Positions 50,344 through 58,824 of a DNA stretch of 64,000 bases are shown piece after piece. The stretch is from Chryseobacterium artocarpi (GTDB taxonomy: Bacteria; Bacteroidota; Bacteroidia; Flavobacteriales; Weeksellaceae), in NCBI RefSeq assembly GCF_001684975.1, contig NZ_MAYH01000045.1, forward strand, positions 186,001 to 250,000, read 5' to 3'. Numbering within the stretch: position 1 is the stretch's first letter; each line of letters opens with the position of its first letter. Made by a program: the position numbers and the translations under genes. The notes beneath the pieces are model-generated. The model ran no database searches and had not been told where the DNA came from. It saw only the letters and a list, made by a program, of their open reading frames with translations.

Positions 50344-51897
50344 TTAATGGGCATCTGCCGGGATTTCTGTTTTTTTCTTCTTAAAGCCTTGCAGCAATAC
50401 GAACGGGATACAGCATAACATCGCAATTCCAAGAAGTTGATAAGCATCCGTGAATCCCATCAGCATAGCTTGTTTGTTAATTACCTTATCTATAGCATGT
50501 AAAGCCATTTCAGAAGCATCGGAATGAGAAAACCCCTTTGCCATGAAACCGGAAATATAATCCTGCGTTCTTTCCCAGTAAGCAGATCCATATTCATTAA
50601 TGTTTTCCAACAGATAATTTCTATGCTGCCCCTTGCCAATATGAACCGTTGTCGCTAATCCTGCAATTCCAAAAGAACCTCCCAGCTGGCGCATCATATT
50701 GTATAATCCGGCTCCCTGCCCAATTTCAGGACCTTTAAGATCTTTAATAGCAAGTGTAATCAACGGAACAAACAGCAATCCGATCCCAATTCCTCTAAAA
50801 TAAAGTGGGAAGTAGAAATCTGTATTTCCGGAAGATAGAGTAGCTTTACTCATAATCATCGGGAAAATAAAGAAGCAAAGGAAACCTGCAATAACAAAAA
50901 GCTGCGGCGGAACTCCTTTCTTCAGTAATTTACCAACCGTAGGCATCAGAGCAATAGTAAAAATCTGTCCGGGTAAAAGTAAAAAACCAGTCTGTTGTGC
51001 CGAAAACCCTAATAAGCTCTGGCAAAACTGCGGAAATATAAAAACCGATCCATACAATCCGATTCCAAACAGGAATGATGTGACCATACCCGCAGAAAAG
51101 CTTCGGTACCGGAATAGCTTAAGGTTCACAACAGGGTGTTCCGTAGTGGTTTCCCGCCAGATAAACAATAAGATACCAATTACCGAGGATACACTAAGAA
51201 CTGTAATATAATTAGTTGCAAACCAGTCTTTTTCCTCTCCTTTTTCAAGAACAGTCTGCAAACTTCCCACAGCAATCGTTAAGAGCAGAATTCCCCACCA
51301 GTCAACAGGTTTACCCGTACTTTCCTTAGGAGTAGCCCTCACATACTGATACGTAAGAATAGCTGCTAAAATTCCTAAAGGAAGATTGATATAGAATACC
51401 CACGGCCATGAAAAATGATCTGTAAGGTAACCGCCCAAAGCAGGCGCAACCGTAGGTCCTACTACAGCTCCAAAACCAAAAATAGCAGTCGCTGTTCCTC
51501 GTTCTTCAGGAGCCCAAGTTTCAAGTAAAATAGCCTGTGCTGTAGAAATTAAGCCTCCACCGGCTAATCCCTGTAAAATTCTGAATACCACAAGTTCTGT
51601 CAATGTATGAGAATTCCCACAAAGCATAGACGCAATGGTAAATACAATAATGGAAAATAAAAAGTAATTTTTCCTTCCAAACCGACTTCCCAACCATCCT
51701 GACATGGGTAAAATAATAACATTGGCAACCGCATAACCGGTAGAAACCCAGGCAACATCTTCCAATATGGCGCCCATATTTCCCTGAATATGAGGGATCG
51801 CAACGTTCACAATGGTGGTATCCAAAAATTCAAGCATGCATGACAATACCATCGTAAACGTGATCACCCATTTTCTAAATCCTTTCTCAGCCATCAT
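50344..51897 (-). CDS. emrB: DHA2 (EmrB/QacA) MFS drug exporter
   Basis: This is a 517-residue inner-membrane protein with 14 predicted helices. The first helix holds FLDTTIVNVAIPHIQGNMGA, typical of the 14-TMS DHA2 family. Motif A is GWLGSRFGRKNYFLFSIIVF, and helix 5 has the antiporter motif GFGAVVGPTVAPALGGYLTD. It would work with the EmrA-like adaptor (6 bp upstream) and the TolC-like protein as a tripartite exporter. Substrate unknown. Confidence 0.93.
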   Translation of the reverse strand: MMAEKGFRKWVITFTMVLSCMLEFLDTTIVNVAIPHIQGNMGAILEDVAWVSTGYAVANVIILPMSGWLGSRFGRKNYFLFSIIVFTIASMLCGNSHTLTELVVFRILQGLAGGGLISTAQAILLETWAPEERGTATAIFGFGAVVGPTVAPALGGYLTDHFSWPWVFYINLPLGILAAILTYQYVRATPKESTGKPVDWWGILLLTIAVGSLQTVLEKGEEKDWFATNYITVLSVSSVIGILLFIWRETTTEHPVVNLKLFRYRSFSAGMVTSFLFGIGLYGSVFIFPQFCQSLLGFSAQQTGFLLLPGQIFTIALMPTVGKLLKKGVPPQLFVIAGFLCFFIFPMIMSKATLSSGNTDFYFPLYFRGIGIGLLFVPLITLAIKDLKGPEIGQGAGLYNMMRQLGGSFGIAGLATTVHIGKGQHRNYLLENINEYGSAYWERTQDYISGFMAKGFSHSDASEMALHAIDKVINKQAMLMGFTDAYQLLGIAMLCCIPFVLLQGFKKKKTEIPADAH

Positions 51898-51903
51898 GTT
51901 GAG

Positions 51904-52962
51904 TTATTTAGTTAATACGCTTACCTCCACATTCATTCCCGGACGAATCTTTTTAAGCAATTCTGGAGTCGCTTTGATTTTAATTTTCACAGGGATACGC
52001 TGTACAACCTTCACGAAATTTCCGGTAGCATTGTCCGGTGGCAATAAAGACATTTTTGCCCCTGTAGTTCCGGCAAAATTGTGTACAACCCCTTGAATCG
52101 GCTCATTAGGATAAGCATCAACAATCACTTCTGCTTTTTGCCCCGCACGGATGTTCTGCATCTGAGTTTCCTTAAAATTAGCCGTTACATACAGGTTATT
52201 TTCATCCACAACTGCAAATAATGTTTGCCCAGCCTGAAGTAATTGTCCCATCTGAACACGACGCTTCGTAACAATTCCTGAAACCGGTGCTTTTATCGTG
52301 GTGTAAGACAGAAGTAGCTTGGCATAATCTACATCTACCTGTTGTTGTCCTGTTGCCGTATTCGTCACATTCAGTTCGGAACGGCTGTTACCGATCTGGG
52401 CAATAGCAGTTTTATATTGTTCCTCTGCGGATTGTAATGCTGCCTGGGCGATTTGACGATCTGCTTTAGCCTTATCAAAAGTTTGCTGTGGAATAGAGCC
52501 ATTCTTAATCAATGCTGTATAGCGCTCATAATCCTGATCAGCTTGCCATAATTTTGCTTTTGCTTCATCTATTTTTGCTTTAAAGCCTAATGAAGCCGTA
52601 TGGGTAGTAGAAACTTGTGTTTCGGAAACCCCGATTTTAGAACCTGCCGTTTTCTGTGCCGCCATTGCCTGTGCCAGTTTTATACGGTATTCGTTGTCTT
52701 CTAATTTGACAAGAACCTGTCCTTTCATCACCCTTTGGTTATCTTCAAATCCGATAGAATCGATATAACCGCCTACACGGGTTACCACAGCACTCAGATC
52801 TCCGTCTATCTGTGCATCATCGGTATCTTCATGGTTTTGATGATAATAATATTGTTTGATTCCGAAAATACTTCCTGCGACAATGACAACCAGCAGGATG
52901 ACGGGAACGATGTATTTTTTCTGTTTTTGTGGAGTAGTTTCCATAGTATTGTTAGTGTTCAT
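51904..52962 (-). CDS. emrA: EmrA-type HlyD-family adaptor
   Basis: This 352-residue protein has one N-terminal membrane helix (about 17-36, VPVILLVVIVAGSIFGIKQY) and then the HlyD layout. The lipoyl halves are DAQIDGDLSAVVTRVGGYID and YTTIKAPVSGIVTKRRVQMG, with a long alpha-hairpin between (about 80-200). AFNV-type EmrA features (NFKETQMQNIRAGQKAEV) are present. It links the MFS pump to the outer-membrane channel. Gaps to neighbours are 8 bp and 6 bp. Confidence 0.93.
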   Translation of the reverse strand: MNTNNTMETTPQKQKKYIVPVILLVVIVAGSIFGIKQYYYHQNHEDTDDAQIDGDLSAVVTRVGGYIDSIGFEDNQRVMKGQVLVKLEDNEYRIKLAQAMAAQKTAGSKIGVSETQVSTTHTASLGFKAKIDEAKAKLWQADQDYERYTALIKNGSIPQQTFDKAKADRQIAQAALQSAEEQYKTAIAQIGNSRSELNVTNTATGQQQVDVDYAKLLLSYTTIKAPVSGIVTKRRVQMGQLLQAGQTLFAVVDENNLYVTANFKETQMQNIRAGQKAEVIVDAYPNEPIQGVVHNFAGTTGAKMSLLPPDNATGNFVKVVQRIPVKIKIKATPELLKKIRPGMNVEVSVLTK

Positions 52963-52970
52963 AATTGATA

Positions 52971-54317
52971 TTATTGAGTAATCGTTGAAATTTTTCCTGA
53001 AACTTTCAGGAGGTTATACCATGCAACAGAAGCATCTGCGCGAGCAATTTCTAGGTCCGTAAGTGCCTGATAAAGTTTAGCATCTGCATCAATACGGTCT
53101 GTGACTGTGGTGACATTATTTTTGTAGCGGTCTGCCTGCATACGGTCATTTTCCGTTGCTTCTTCTATGGAAGAGTGGAGAAGATTTACTTTATTCAAAG
53201 CCCTTACATACAGTTGATAAGCCTGGTTTACTTCTGTACGGATTCTGTCTGCCCAGATATTCTTCTCTATTGATGTTTGCTTTTTATTGATTTGAATTTC
53301 AGAGAGTTTGTTTTTATTCATCCACAAGGTGGAAAAATCCCAGGAAACCGTTGCTCCCAAAGAAAACGGAGCGATAAAAGTTCCGTTGGAAGGAATAAAT
53401 GTAGAACCGGCATGATTGTATCCCATCCCAGCACCTATGGATAATTTAGGTAACTCATCGGATTTCAGAGATTTAAAAGAAAAATCATGAATCTGAGACT
53501 GTAATGCGTTCTGTTCCAATTCCTTTCTTTTGGAAAATGCCATTTCAAGATATTGTTCTAGTGAAAAAGGCGTTTCTTCTTTTAAAAGGACCGAATCTGT
53601 CTGGAGGTCAAGGTTGTCCGGAAGTCCCAGAAGGACTGTCATGTTATAGCATACGATTTTGCGATTGGCTTCAAGGTCTGAAGCGGTGATTTCTATTCCC
53701 GATCTTTGAAGTTTAAAACGCAGGACATCATTTTTAGTCACGATACCATAGCGGTAAAACTGCTCGGATTGTTGGATAAGGTTATCAACTGCAGTCAGGT
53801 TTTGCTGTACAATTTTTTGGCTTTGAGAGATTTTGTACAGATCAAAATACATCTGAACGGCAGTATAGATCACCTCATCCTCGGTAAGAGTTACATTTGT
53901 TTTCGCAATTTCAGAAAGGAGTAGGGTGGACTGTCTTGCATACTTCAGCTTAAAACCATTGAAAACAGTTTCATTAAGTGAAGCATTTCCTACATAGGAT
54001 TCGGCTCTTTTAGGAAGTATCCAATCAAGAGATCCCAGCTTGATATGGTTCGCAATATTTTCTGTGTGAGAAAATGTTCCGCTGACGCTTCCCGTAGGAA
54101 GTGACTGATCTTTGACCTGGTTATATTTATTGATGGCAAGTTCTACAGCAGATCGTTTCATTTTCAGAGTGTTGCTGTTGGAAAGAGCCATTTCCACGGT
54201 TTGATGTAAGGTAAGCAAACGGGTTTGAGCATATACTCCGGAAATCCCGATACCTGTACCTATACATATCAGGAGTGATTTCCAGAGAAGTTGTAATGGA
54301 TGAATAAATGTTTTCAT
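52971..54317 (-). CDS. TolC-like outer-membrane efflux protein
   Basis: This encodes 448 residues: a signal peptide (about 1-30, GISGVYAQ) with no lipobox, then two outer-membrane-efflux repeats forming the channel and periplasmic helical tunnel. Recognisable parts are TRLLTLHQTVEMALSNSNTL, YVGNASLNETVFNGFKLKYA and TDRIDADAKLYQALTDLEIA. It leads the operon with emrA, emrB, the SIP-like gene and the Crp/Fnr gene. A GC-rich CCAGGCAGGC stretch at about 54338-54348 precedes it. Confidence 0.92.
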   Translation of the reverse strand: MKTFIHPLQLLWKSLLICIGTGIGISGVYAQTRLLTLHQTVEMALSNSNTLKMKRSAVELAINKYNQVKDQSLPTGSVSGTFSHTENIANHIKLGSLDWILPKRAESYVGNASLNETVFNGFKLKYARQSTLLLSEIAKTNVTLTEDEVIYTAVQMYFDLYKISQSQKIVQQNLTAVDNLIQQSEQFYRYGIVTKNDVLRFKLQRSGIEITASDLEANRKIVCYNMTVLLGLPDNLDLQTDSVLLKEETPFSLEQYLEMAFSKRKELEQNALQSQIHDFSFKSLKSDELPKLSIGAGMGYNHAGSTFIPSNGTFIAPFSLGATVSWDFSTLWMNKNKLSEIQINKKQTSIEKNIWADRIRTEVNQAYQLYVRALNKVNLLHSSIEEATENDRMQADRYKNNVTTVTDRIDADAKLYQALTDLEIARADASVAWYNLLKVSGKISTITQ

Positions 54318-54389
54318 TGTTGTAAGGCATAGCTCCGCCAGGCAGGCGATTGGCTTGCTTTATTTAGGGTTAGTTATTATGAGTGAGAT

Positions 54390-54827
54390 TTAGTGTGTTT
54401 CGTGGTTATAAGGGATAACCAATACGGGAATGGTAGAGTGACGAATGATATATTCCGCAATGCTGCCACTTATTAAATGATCAATTCCTGTTCTTCCGTG
54501 AGTGCCTGCAATCAACAGATCTGCGTTGCTGTGAGTCATGAATTGAATAATCTGTTCCTGAGGATCTCCGTTCAGTATTGTTGTTGAATGTTCTACAAGA
54601 TGATATTTTTGGGTAACCTGTCTGATGTTACTCATTTGTCTTTCCATGGTGTCATCATTTTCTATGGAAGTATTGGCTAATGAGGCATTGATAATGGCGG
54701 TATTGTTCCTTACGAGCAGTAATTCTACAGTAGCGTTGAAAAAAACGGCAAGTTCAAAGCCCCGGGAAGCTATTCTTGGAGAAAAATCGCTTTCATCCAG
54801 GGCAATGACAATAGATTGAATGTTCAT
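54390..54827 (-). CDS. universal stress protein A family
   Basis: This 145-residue single Usp domain has the beta1 start QSIVIALDESDFSPRIASRG and the ATP-binding loop AGTHGRTGIDHLISGSIAEY with exact G-2x-G-9x-G(S) spacing, so it should bind ATP. It is cytoplasmic. Its promoter carries a Crp/Fnr-type dyad (54880-54893) centred 29 bp from the -7 box, shared with ribB and the antiporter gene. Many Usp genes are activated by FNR-like factors under oxygen or redox stress, which fits. Confidence 0.92.
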   Translation of the reverse strand: MNIQSIVIALDESDFSPRIASRGFELAVFFNATVELLLVRNNTAIINASLANTSIENDDTMERQMSNIRQVTQKYHLVEHSTTILNGDPQEQIIQFMTHSNADLLIAGTHGRTGIDHLISGSIAEYIIRHSTIPVLVIPYNHETH

Positions 54828-54849
54828 AGTTTATATTTAAATGATGTTG

Positions 54850-54893
54850 CAAAATTCCGTTACCTGAAGGATAAAAACTTTGACTTGGGTTAA
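54850..54893 (-). promoter_or_regulatory. uspA promoter with Crp/Fnr-type dyad
   Basis: On the minus strand the dyad TTAACCCAAGTCAA (54893-54880) is followed after exactly 22 bp by GAATTTTG (54857-54850), close to TAnnTTTG. The predicted leader is about 20 nt. Confidence 0.6.
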
Positions 54894-54911
54894 AAAACGA
54901 CCTTCAGAAGA

Positions 54912-55673
54912 TTATTTTTTATGAAGCCCAGCCTGATCTTCAGATTCACCGGCTTTCCAATAAGAAACGGCATGTAGAGATCTTGCATCAAGAGATTCAT
55001 CTGCTTTGAAATATTCCCGAAGTTCTTTCACTGTAGTATATTCTGCTGCTACATACACGTACTTTTTCTGTGCTTTTTCCGGGAATTCAAATCTTTTAGC
55101 TATTTCTGCAATCCGGCTTCCTTTTTCCGGAGTAGGATTATGAATCCATTCAATATCCACGTTGGCAGCTGAGCAGGAGAGGATTTCGTCTTCCTTTCCG
55201 AAGATCTCCATGATCACTTTAGCTTCCACACCTGGGGGAAGTTGTTCTACAATAGCACTGATAACGGGAAGCGCCGTAGCATCACCCACCAAAAGATAAG
55301 AATCTGCTTCAGGAACCAAAGGTCTTGTGCTTTCTTTCATTCCTATACCCAGAAAATCTCCTTCCTGTACCTTTAATGCCCAGGCTGATGCAGGACCATT
55401 GTCTCCGTGAGCTACAAAGTCAATGCTCAGTTCCCTTTTTTCAAGGTCAATTTTACGGTTGGTATACGTCCTTACGATACCTAAAGAATCAGGTTCTCCG
55501 TTAGGAATAAAAATTTTGTTATTTGAACCAGATTTTACATGAGTGAGCATTTCTGCCTGATTATCATTTATATCGAAAATAACCCTGATGAAATGCGGCG
55601 TAAGATATTCCTTATGTTTCACATGAAACACTGAGCGTATTTTTTTTGTTTCGGTTGAGTTCATACTAATCAA
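54912..55673 (-). CDS. siderophore-interacting protein (FAD-dependent ferric reductase)
   Basis: This encodes 253 residues (or 250 if the ATG at 55664 is used). SIP family features are complete: FIRVIFDINDNQAEML in the barrel, VRTYTNRKIDLEKRELSIDF with the FAD-binding RxYT motif, HGDNGPASAWALKVQEGDFL, YLLVGDATALPVISAIVEQL (NAD(P)H side) and the C-terminal VSYWKAGESED. Such proteins reduce ferric siderophores in the cytoplasm to release iron. It follows ribB by 3 bp, so FAD precursor synthesis and a flavoenzyme are co-expressed. Confidence 0.92.
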   Translation of the reverse strand: MISMNSTETKKIRSVFHVKHKEYLTPHFIRVIFDINDNQAEMLTHVKSGSNNKIFIPNGEPDSLGIVRTYTNRKIDLEKRELSIDFVAHGDNGPASAWALKVQEGDFLGIGMKESTRPLVPEADSYLLVGDATALPVISAIVEQLPPGVEAKVIMEIFGKEDEILSCSAANVDIEWIHNPTPEKGSRIAEIAKRFEFPEKAQKKYVYVAAEYTTVKELREYFKADESLDARSLHAVSYWKAGESEDQAGLHKK

Positions 55674-55676
55674 TTT

Positions 55677-56351
55677 TTATTGGAAAAGCTCAAATTTTAC
55701 TTTGTTATTTGTTGTATGATGAAGTCTGTATTGAATGATATCCTCTATAGACAGAATCATAAGATCATTTTTGAGAGCAAATACCACAATCTGCGGAAAT
55801 CTGGACATTGTTCCGTCGTCGTTCATAAGCTCGCAGAGGACGGACATGGGTTTTAACCCTGCAAGACGCATCAGATCTATACTTCCTTCGGTATGCCCGT
55901 TTCTGCCCAATACACCGTTTTCATGTGCTCTTAAAGGGAAAATATGTCCCGGACGAACCAGATCTTCGGGTTTAGCATTTACATTACAGGCTGCTTTGAT
56001 CGCCGCAATTCTGTCTATGGCAGACAACCCTGTAGTAGCACCTTCTCTTGCGTCTATGGAAACCGTAAAAGGAGTCTGATAAGGACTCGAATTATCTGTT
56101 ACCATATATGGGAGTTCCAGTTCATCAGCTTTTTCATGGGTAAGACAAAGACAAACAACTCCGCTGCAATACCGTATCATCTGGATCATATCGTCTACAT
56201 TCATGTTTTCTGCGGAGAAAATAAGGTCACCTTCATTTTCACGGTCTTCGTTGTCTATTAATAAAACACCTTTCCCGGATTGTAATTCCTGAATTGCGTT
56301 TTCTACTCGTTCTTTGGAATTTTCGCCAAATATTTTCAACATATTTTCCAT
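55677..56351 (-). CDS. ribB: 3,4-dihydroxy-2-butanone-4-phosphate synthase
   Basis: This 224-residue stand-alone RibB has no GTP cyclohydrolase II domain. It converts ribulose 5-phosphate to the four-carbon riboflavin precursor. Motifs are LLIDNEDRENEGDLIFSAEN (acidic metal loop), TVSIDAREGATTGLSAIDR, RPGHIFPLRAHENGVLGRNG and HTEGSIDLMRLAGL. It is probably an extra ribB tied to flavin demand, since it leads an operon with SIP and has a Crp/Fnr-type dyad upstream. Its leader of about 100 nt shows no FMN riboswitch. Confidence 0.94.
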   Translation of the reverse strand: MENMLKIFGENSKERVENAIQELQSGKGVLLIDNEDRENEGDLIFSAENMNVDDMIQMIRYCSGVVCLCLTHEKADELELPYMVTDNSSPYQTPFTVSIDAREGATTGLSAIDRIAAIKAACNVNAKPEDLVRPGHIFPLRAHENGVLGRNGHTEGSIDLMRLAGLKPMSVLCELMNDDGTMSRFPQIVVFALKNDLMILSIEDIIQYRLHHTTNNKVKFELFQ

Positions 56352-56459
56352 AAGTAAATATTTAAATTATATGTGTTAAATGATTAAGTGTGTTTGTTTT
56401 AATAATGTAAAGGAAGATTTATAAGATATCGTTCCTTACGGAGGATTAATTTGATGCTG

Positions 56460-56503
56460 CAAAGTTGGGCATGTCGAAAATGAAAAACTTTGACTTAGGT
56501 TAA
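56460..56503 (-). promoter_or_regulatory. ribB promoter with Crp/Fnr-type dyad
   Basis: On the minus strand TTAACCTAAGTCAA (56503-56490) is followed after 22 bp by CAACTTTG (56467-56460). Spacing is identical to the uspA and antiporter promoters. Confidence 0.6.
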
Positions 56504-56519
56504 AAAAGTAAAAAAATAT

Positions 56520-58118
56520 CTACTTTTTATATTCCAGGGTTTCCATTTCATGATGTACTGTGGTTGCCCAAAAGTCTAATTCCCACTCTTTTTTGCGGAT
56601 TACTTCAAGTGAATATTCACCTTTGTAATAATTTTTAATAAGTTCCTTTCTTTGAAATTCTATCAGCTGAAGCTCAATATTGAAATAGGTTTTTCGCCAT
56701 TCTATACGGTCGGTAGATTGAGATATTTCATTTTTGGAAAGCTCAGTTTCCTCTTTTTTCAGTTTTTCAATCATTCCGGTTACAATTTCATCTGTCATTG
56801 TTGTACTTCCATTCATGCTTTTTAGGTATAAAAGGGATTGATCAATCAGAAGAATGTTCAGCTCTTTTTCGTTCTTTTCCTCTTCTTCAGCAGGTTTTAC
56901 AAGTTTTATAAGATTAGGCAAAGTCAAACCCTGAATCAACAAAGTAAAAATGATAACCACAAAGGTGATAAAGAGGATGGTACTTCTTTGCCCAATTAAA
57001 ATACCATTGTCATCATATAGTGGCATTGCCAGTGCGGCAGCCAGTGATACAACACCCCGCATTCCTGACCAGGATAAAATGATATATTCTTTCTTTGCCT
57101 GCGATAGAAATCCAGCGTCCTTTTTTACCTGATTCACAGAGAATAATGGGAAAGTGCAGATGACAAACAGACGGATAATGATTAAAACCCCAAAAATAAG
57201 CAAGCCATAAAAAATGAGAATCGGAATATCTGAATGCGGAATATCTGCAATGATCTGAGGAAGCTGCATTCCCAGAATAAGAAATACCAATCCGTTCAAC
57301 ACAAAGACAATAACATCCCAAAAATGACTCATCTGTATTCTGCTGCTGGAGCTGAAAAGAGAAAATGAATTCCATGAAAGAAACATTCCCAAAACAACAA
57401 CCGCCAAAACACCTGAACATTCAAGATGCTCTGCCATACTATACGTAGCAAAAGGTAAGAGGATAATCACGAAAGTTTCTGCGTTACTGTTTCCATTAAG
57501 AAATCTGTGAAGTTTAAGGAAAACGTATCCGATGGCAAGGCCAACGATTATTCCTCCTAAACTGATTGTCACAAACTGAAATCCCGCTTCACGAAAAGAA
57601 AAAACACCACTTACAATAGCAATCAGGGCACATTTATAAGCAATCAGAGCAGAAGCATCATTCAGCAGACTTTCTCCTTCAAGAATGGTAACCAATTTTT
57701 TAGGCAATGGAAGTCCTTTGGTAATACTTGTGGCTGCCACAGCGTCCGGAGGTGAAATAATAGCACCTAGAATAAATGCCAATGACCATGAAAACCCGGG
57801 AATGATCGTATGAGCGATCAATGCAATGATTGTAGTTGTAAGAAAAATAAGCCCTACTGCAAGAAGAGATATTTTAGAGAATTCTTTTTTAAACTCAGGA
57901 ATTGAAGTATTCCATGCTGCATCGAACAAAATTGGCGGTAAAACAACATAGAAAATCATTTCCGGGCTCATATCTATTGATGGAACCAATCTTGTAAGAC
58001 TTAAAATAAGCCCCGCCAAAAGAAGTAAAAGAGGAAGCGCCAATTTCAGCTTTTCTTTTACCGAAATAATGACGATCAGAATAATAGAAATCCATATAAT
58101 TTTTTCAAGTTCTGCCAT
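56520..58118 (-). CDS. Na+/H+ antiporter, CPA1 family
   Basis: This 532-residue protein has about 12 membrane helices (residues about 5-415) and a cytoplasmic tail of about 115 residues that is strongly charged. Core motifs are PPILFDAAWNTSIPEF, ILGAIISPPDAVAATSITKG, LEGESLLNDASALIAYKCAL (the conserved Asn-Asp ion-binding pair) and LSWSGMRGVVSLAAALAMPL. It exchanges cytoplasmic sodium or potassium for protons. Its promoter carries the most symmetrical of the three Crp/Fnr-type dyads. It is monocistronic. Confidence 0.92.
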   Translation of the reverse strand: MAELEKIIWISIILIVIISVKEKLKLALPLLLLLAGLILSLTRLVPSIDMSPEMIFYVVLPPILFDAAWNTSIPEFKKEFSKISLLAVGLIFLTTTIIALIAHTIIPGFSWSLAFILGAIISPPDAVAATSITKGLPLPKKLVTILEGESLLNDASALIAYKCALIAIVSGVFSFREAGFQFVTISLGGIIVGLAIGYVFLKLHRFLNGNSNAETFVIILLPFATYSMAEHLECSGVLAVVVLGMFLSWNSFSLFSSSSRIQMSHFWDVIVFVLNGLVFLILGMQLPQIIADIPHSDIPILIFYGLLIFGVLIIIRLFVICTFPLFSVNQVKKDAGFLSQAKKEYIILSWSGMRGVVSLAAALAMPLYDDNGILIGQRSTILFITFVVIIFTLLIQGLTLPNLIKLVKPAEEEEKNEKELNILLIDQSLLYLKSMNGSTTMTDEIVTGMIEKLKKEETELSKNEISQSTDRIEWRKTYFNIELQLIEFQRKELIKNYYKGEYSLEVIRKKEWELDFWATTVHHEMETLEYKK

Positions 58119-58135
58119 GTTTTTTTATTATGGCG

Positions 58136-58179
58136 CAAAATTATAGAGCAAGGAAAAGCAAAACTTTGACTTAGATCAA
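58136..58179 (-). promoter_or_regulatory. antiporter promoter with Crp/Fnr-type dyad
   Basis: On the minus strand TTGATCTAAGTCAA (58179-58166) precedes TAATTTTG (58143-58136), a perfect -7 box, by 22 bp. The dyad centre is about 41 bp before the expected transcription start, the class II activator position. Confidence 0.65.
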
Positions 58180-58223
58180 AAACGGTAATAATGAAAAATA
58201 AGTAGACGAAAATATAAAATAAA

Positions 58224-58245
58224 GCCCTCCAATAAGCTGGAGGGC
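58224..58245 (-). terminator. terminator of the IspD-LicD-exoprotein operon
   Basis: GCCCTCCA pairs with TGGAGGGC around ATAAGC. On the minus strand TTTATTTTATATTTTC follows. Confidence 0.82.
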
Positions 58246-58266
58246 GAAAATGGCGATCATTTTTTA

Positions 58267-58818
58267 TTATTTCTGTTGTAAAATAGAAGTAATAAATTCT
58301 TTGGAGTTATTAAATGAAGAGTCGATGATTTTATTTTGCCTTAGCTGGTAAAAATTATCAGTGATAATTCGTACTGCACTATTGGCTTTATTTCTTTTTT
58401 CAAAGATGATGTTGTATAACGAGTCTAAATTCTCCTTTTGTAACTTCTGTTCTAAAATATCATAGAAAAATACATCTCCAAAGACAACCTGCTTTGCACT
58501 AAAGTCTATTTTTTCCTGACGAGACTTATTTCGGGCAATCTTTTTTTGAAGAGCTTTTACAATTTTTTTTTGATCAGAAGGAGTAATGCTGGCATCATCC
58601 ATTGTCTTTTTCAACATCATCATTGCCTTAGACATGTCTTTCCCATAGCGGTTATAAGAATCATAAAAATCCTTTATATCTGCTAATTGAGCATCAATAT
58701 TGTTGATATTCTGTAGTTTGGTAAGCTTTTCAACAGCTGGTTGATTATGCTCTTGCTGTGCGTTATAACTTACTACAATAAACAGAAATACTATTGATAT
58801 GACTTTTTTATACATCAT
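58267..58818 (-). CDS. secreted helical protein of unknown function
   Basis: This encodes 183 residues. A signal peptide (about 1-20, FIVVSYNAQQ) precedes an almost wholly alpha-helical mature part rich in Lys, Gln and Asp (coiled-coil-like at about 30-110). There are no cysteines. It is not recognised. It is the last gene of a four-gene operon, starting 6 bp after the double-glycine-leader exoprotein gene, and is followed by a strong terminator. Its position suggests a periplasmic partner, chaperone or immunity factor for that exoprotein; this is inference only. Confidence 0.75.
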   Translation of the reverse strand: MMYKKVISIVFLFIVVSYNAQQEHNQPAVEKLTKLQNINNIDAQLADIKDFYDSYNRYGKDMSKAMMMLKKTMDDASITPSDQKKIVKALQKKIARNKSRQEKIDFSAKQVVFGDVFFYDILEQKLQKENLDSLYNIIFEKRNKANSAVRIITDNFYQLRQNKIIDSSFNNSKEFITSILQQK

Positions 58819-58824
58819 ACGAGA

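Noticed and set aside
54358..54373. Fourth Crp/Fnr-like dyad upstream of the TolC operon (minus strand CTAACCCTAAATAAAG)
   Set aside because: Only about 11 of 16 positions match the other sites, symmetry is lost, and no -7 box lies at the 22-bp spacing.
56352..56459. Possible FMN riboswitch in the ribB leader of about 100 nt
   Set aside because: None of the conserved RFN-element segments is present and the leader is A/T-rich without the multi-stem pattern.
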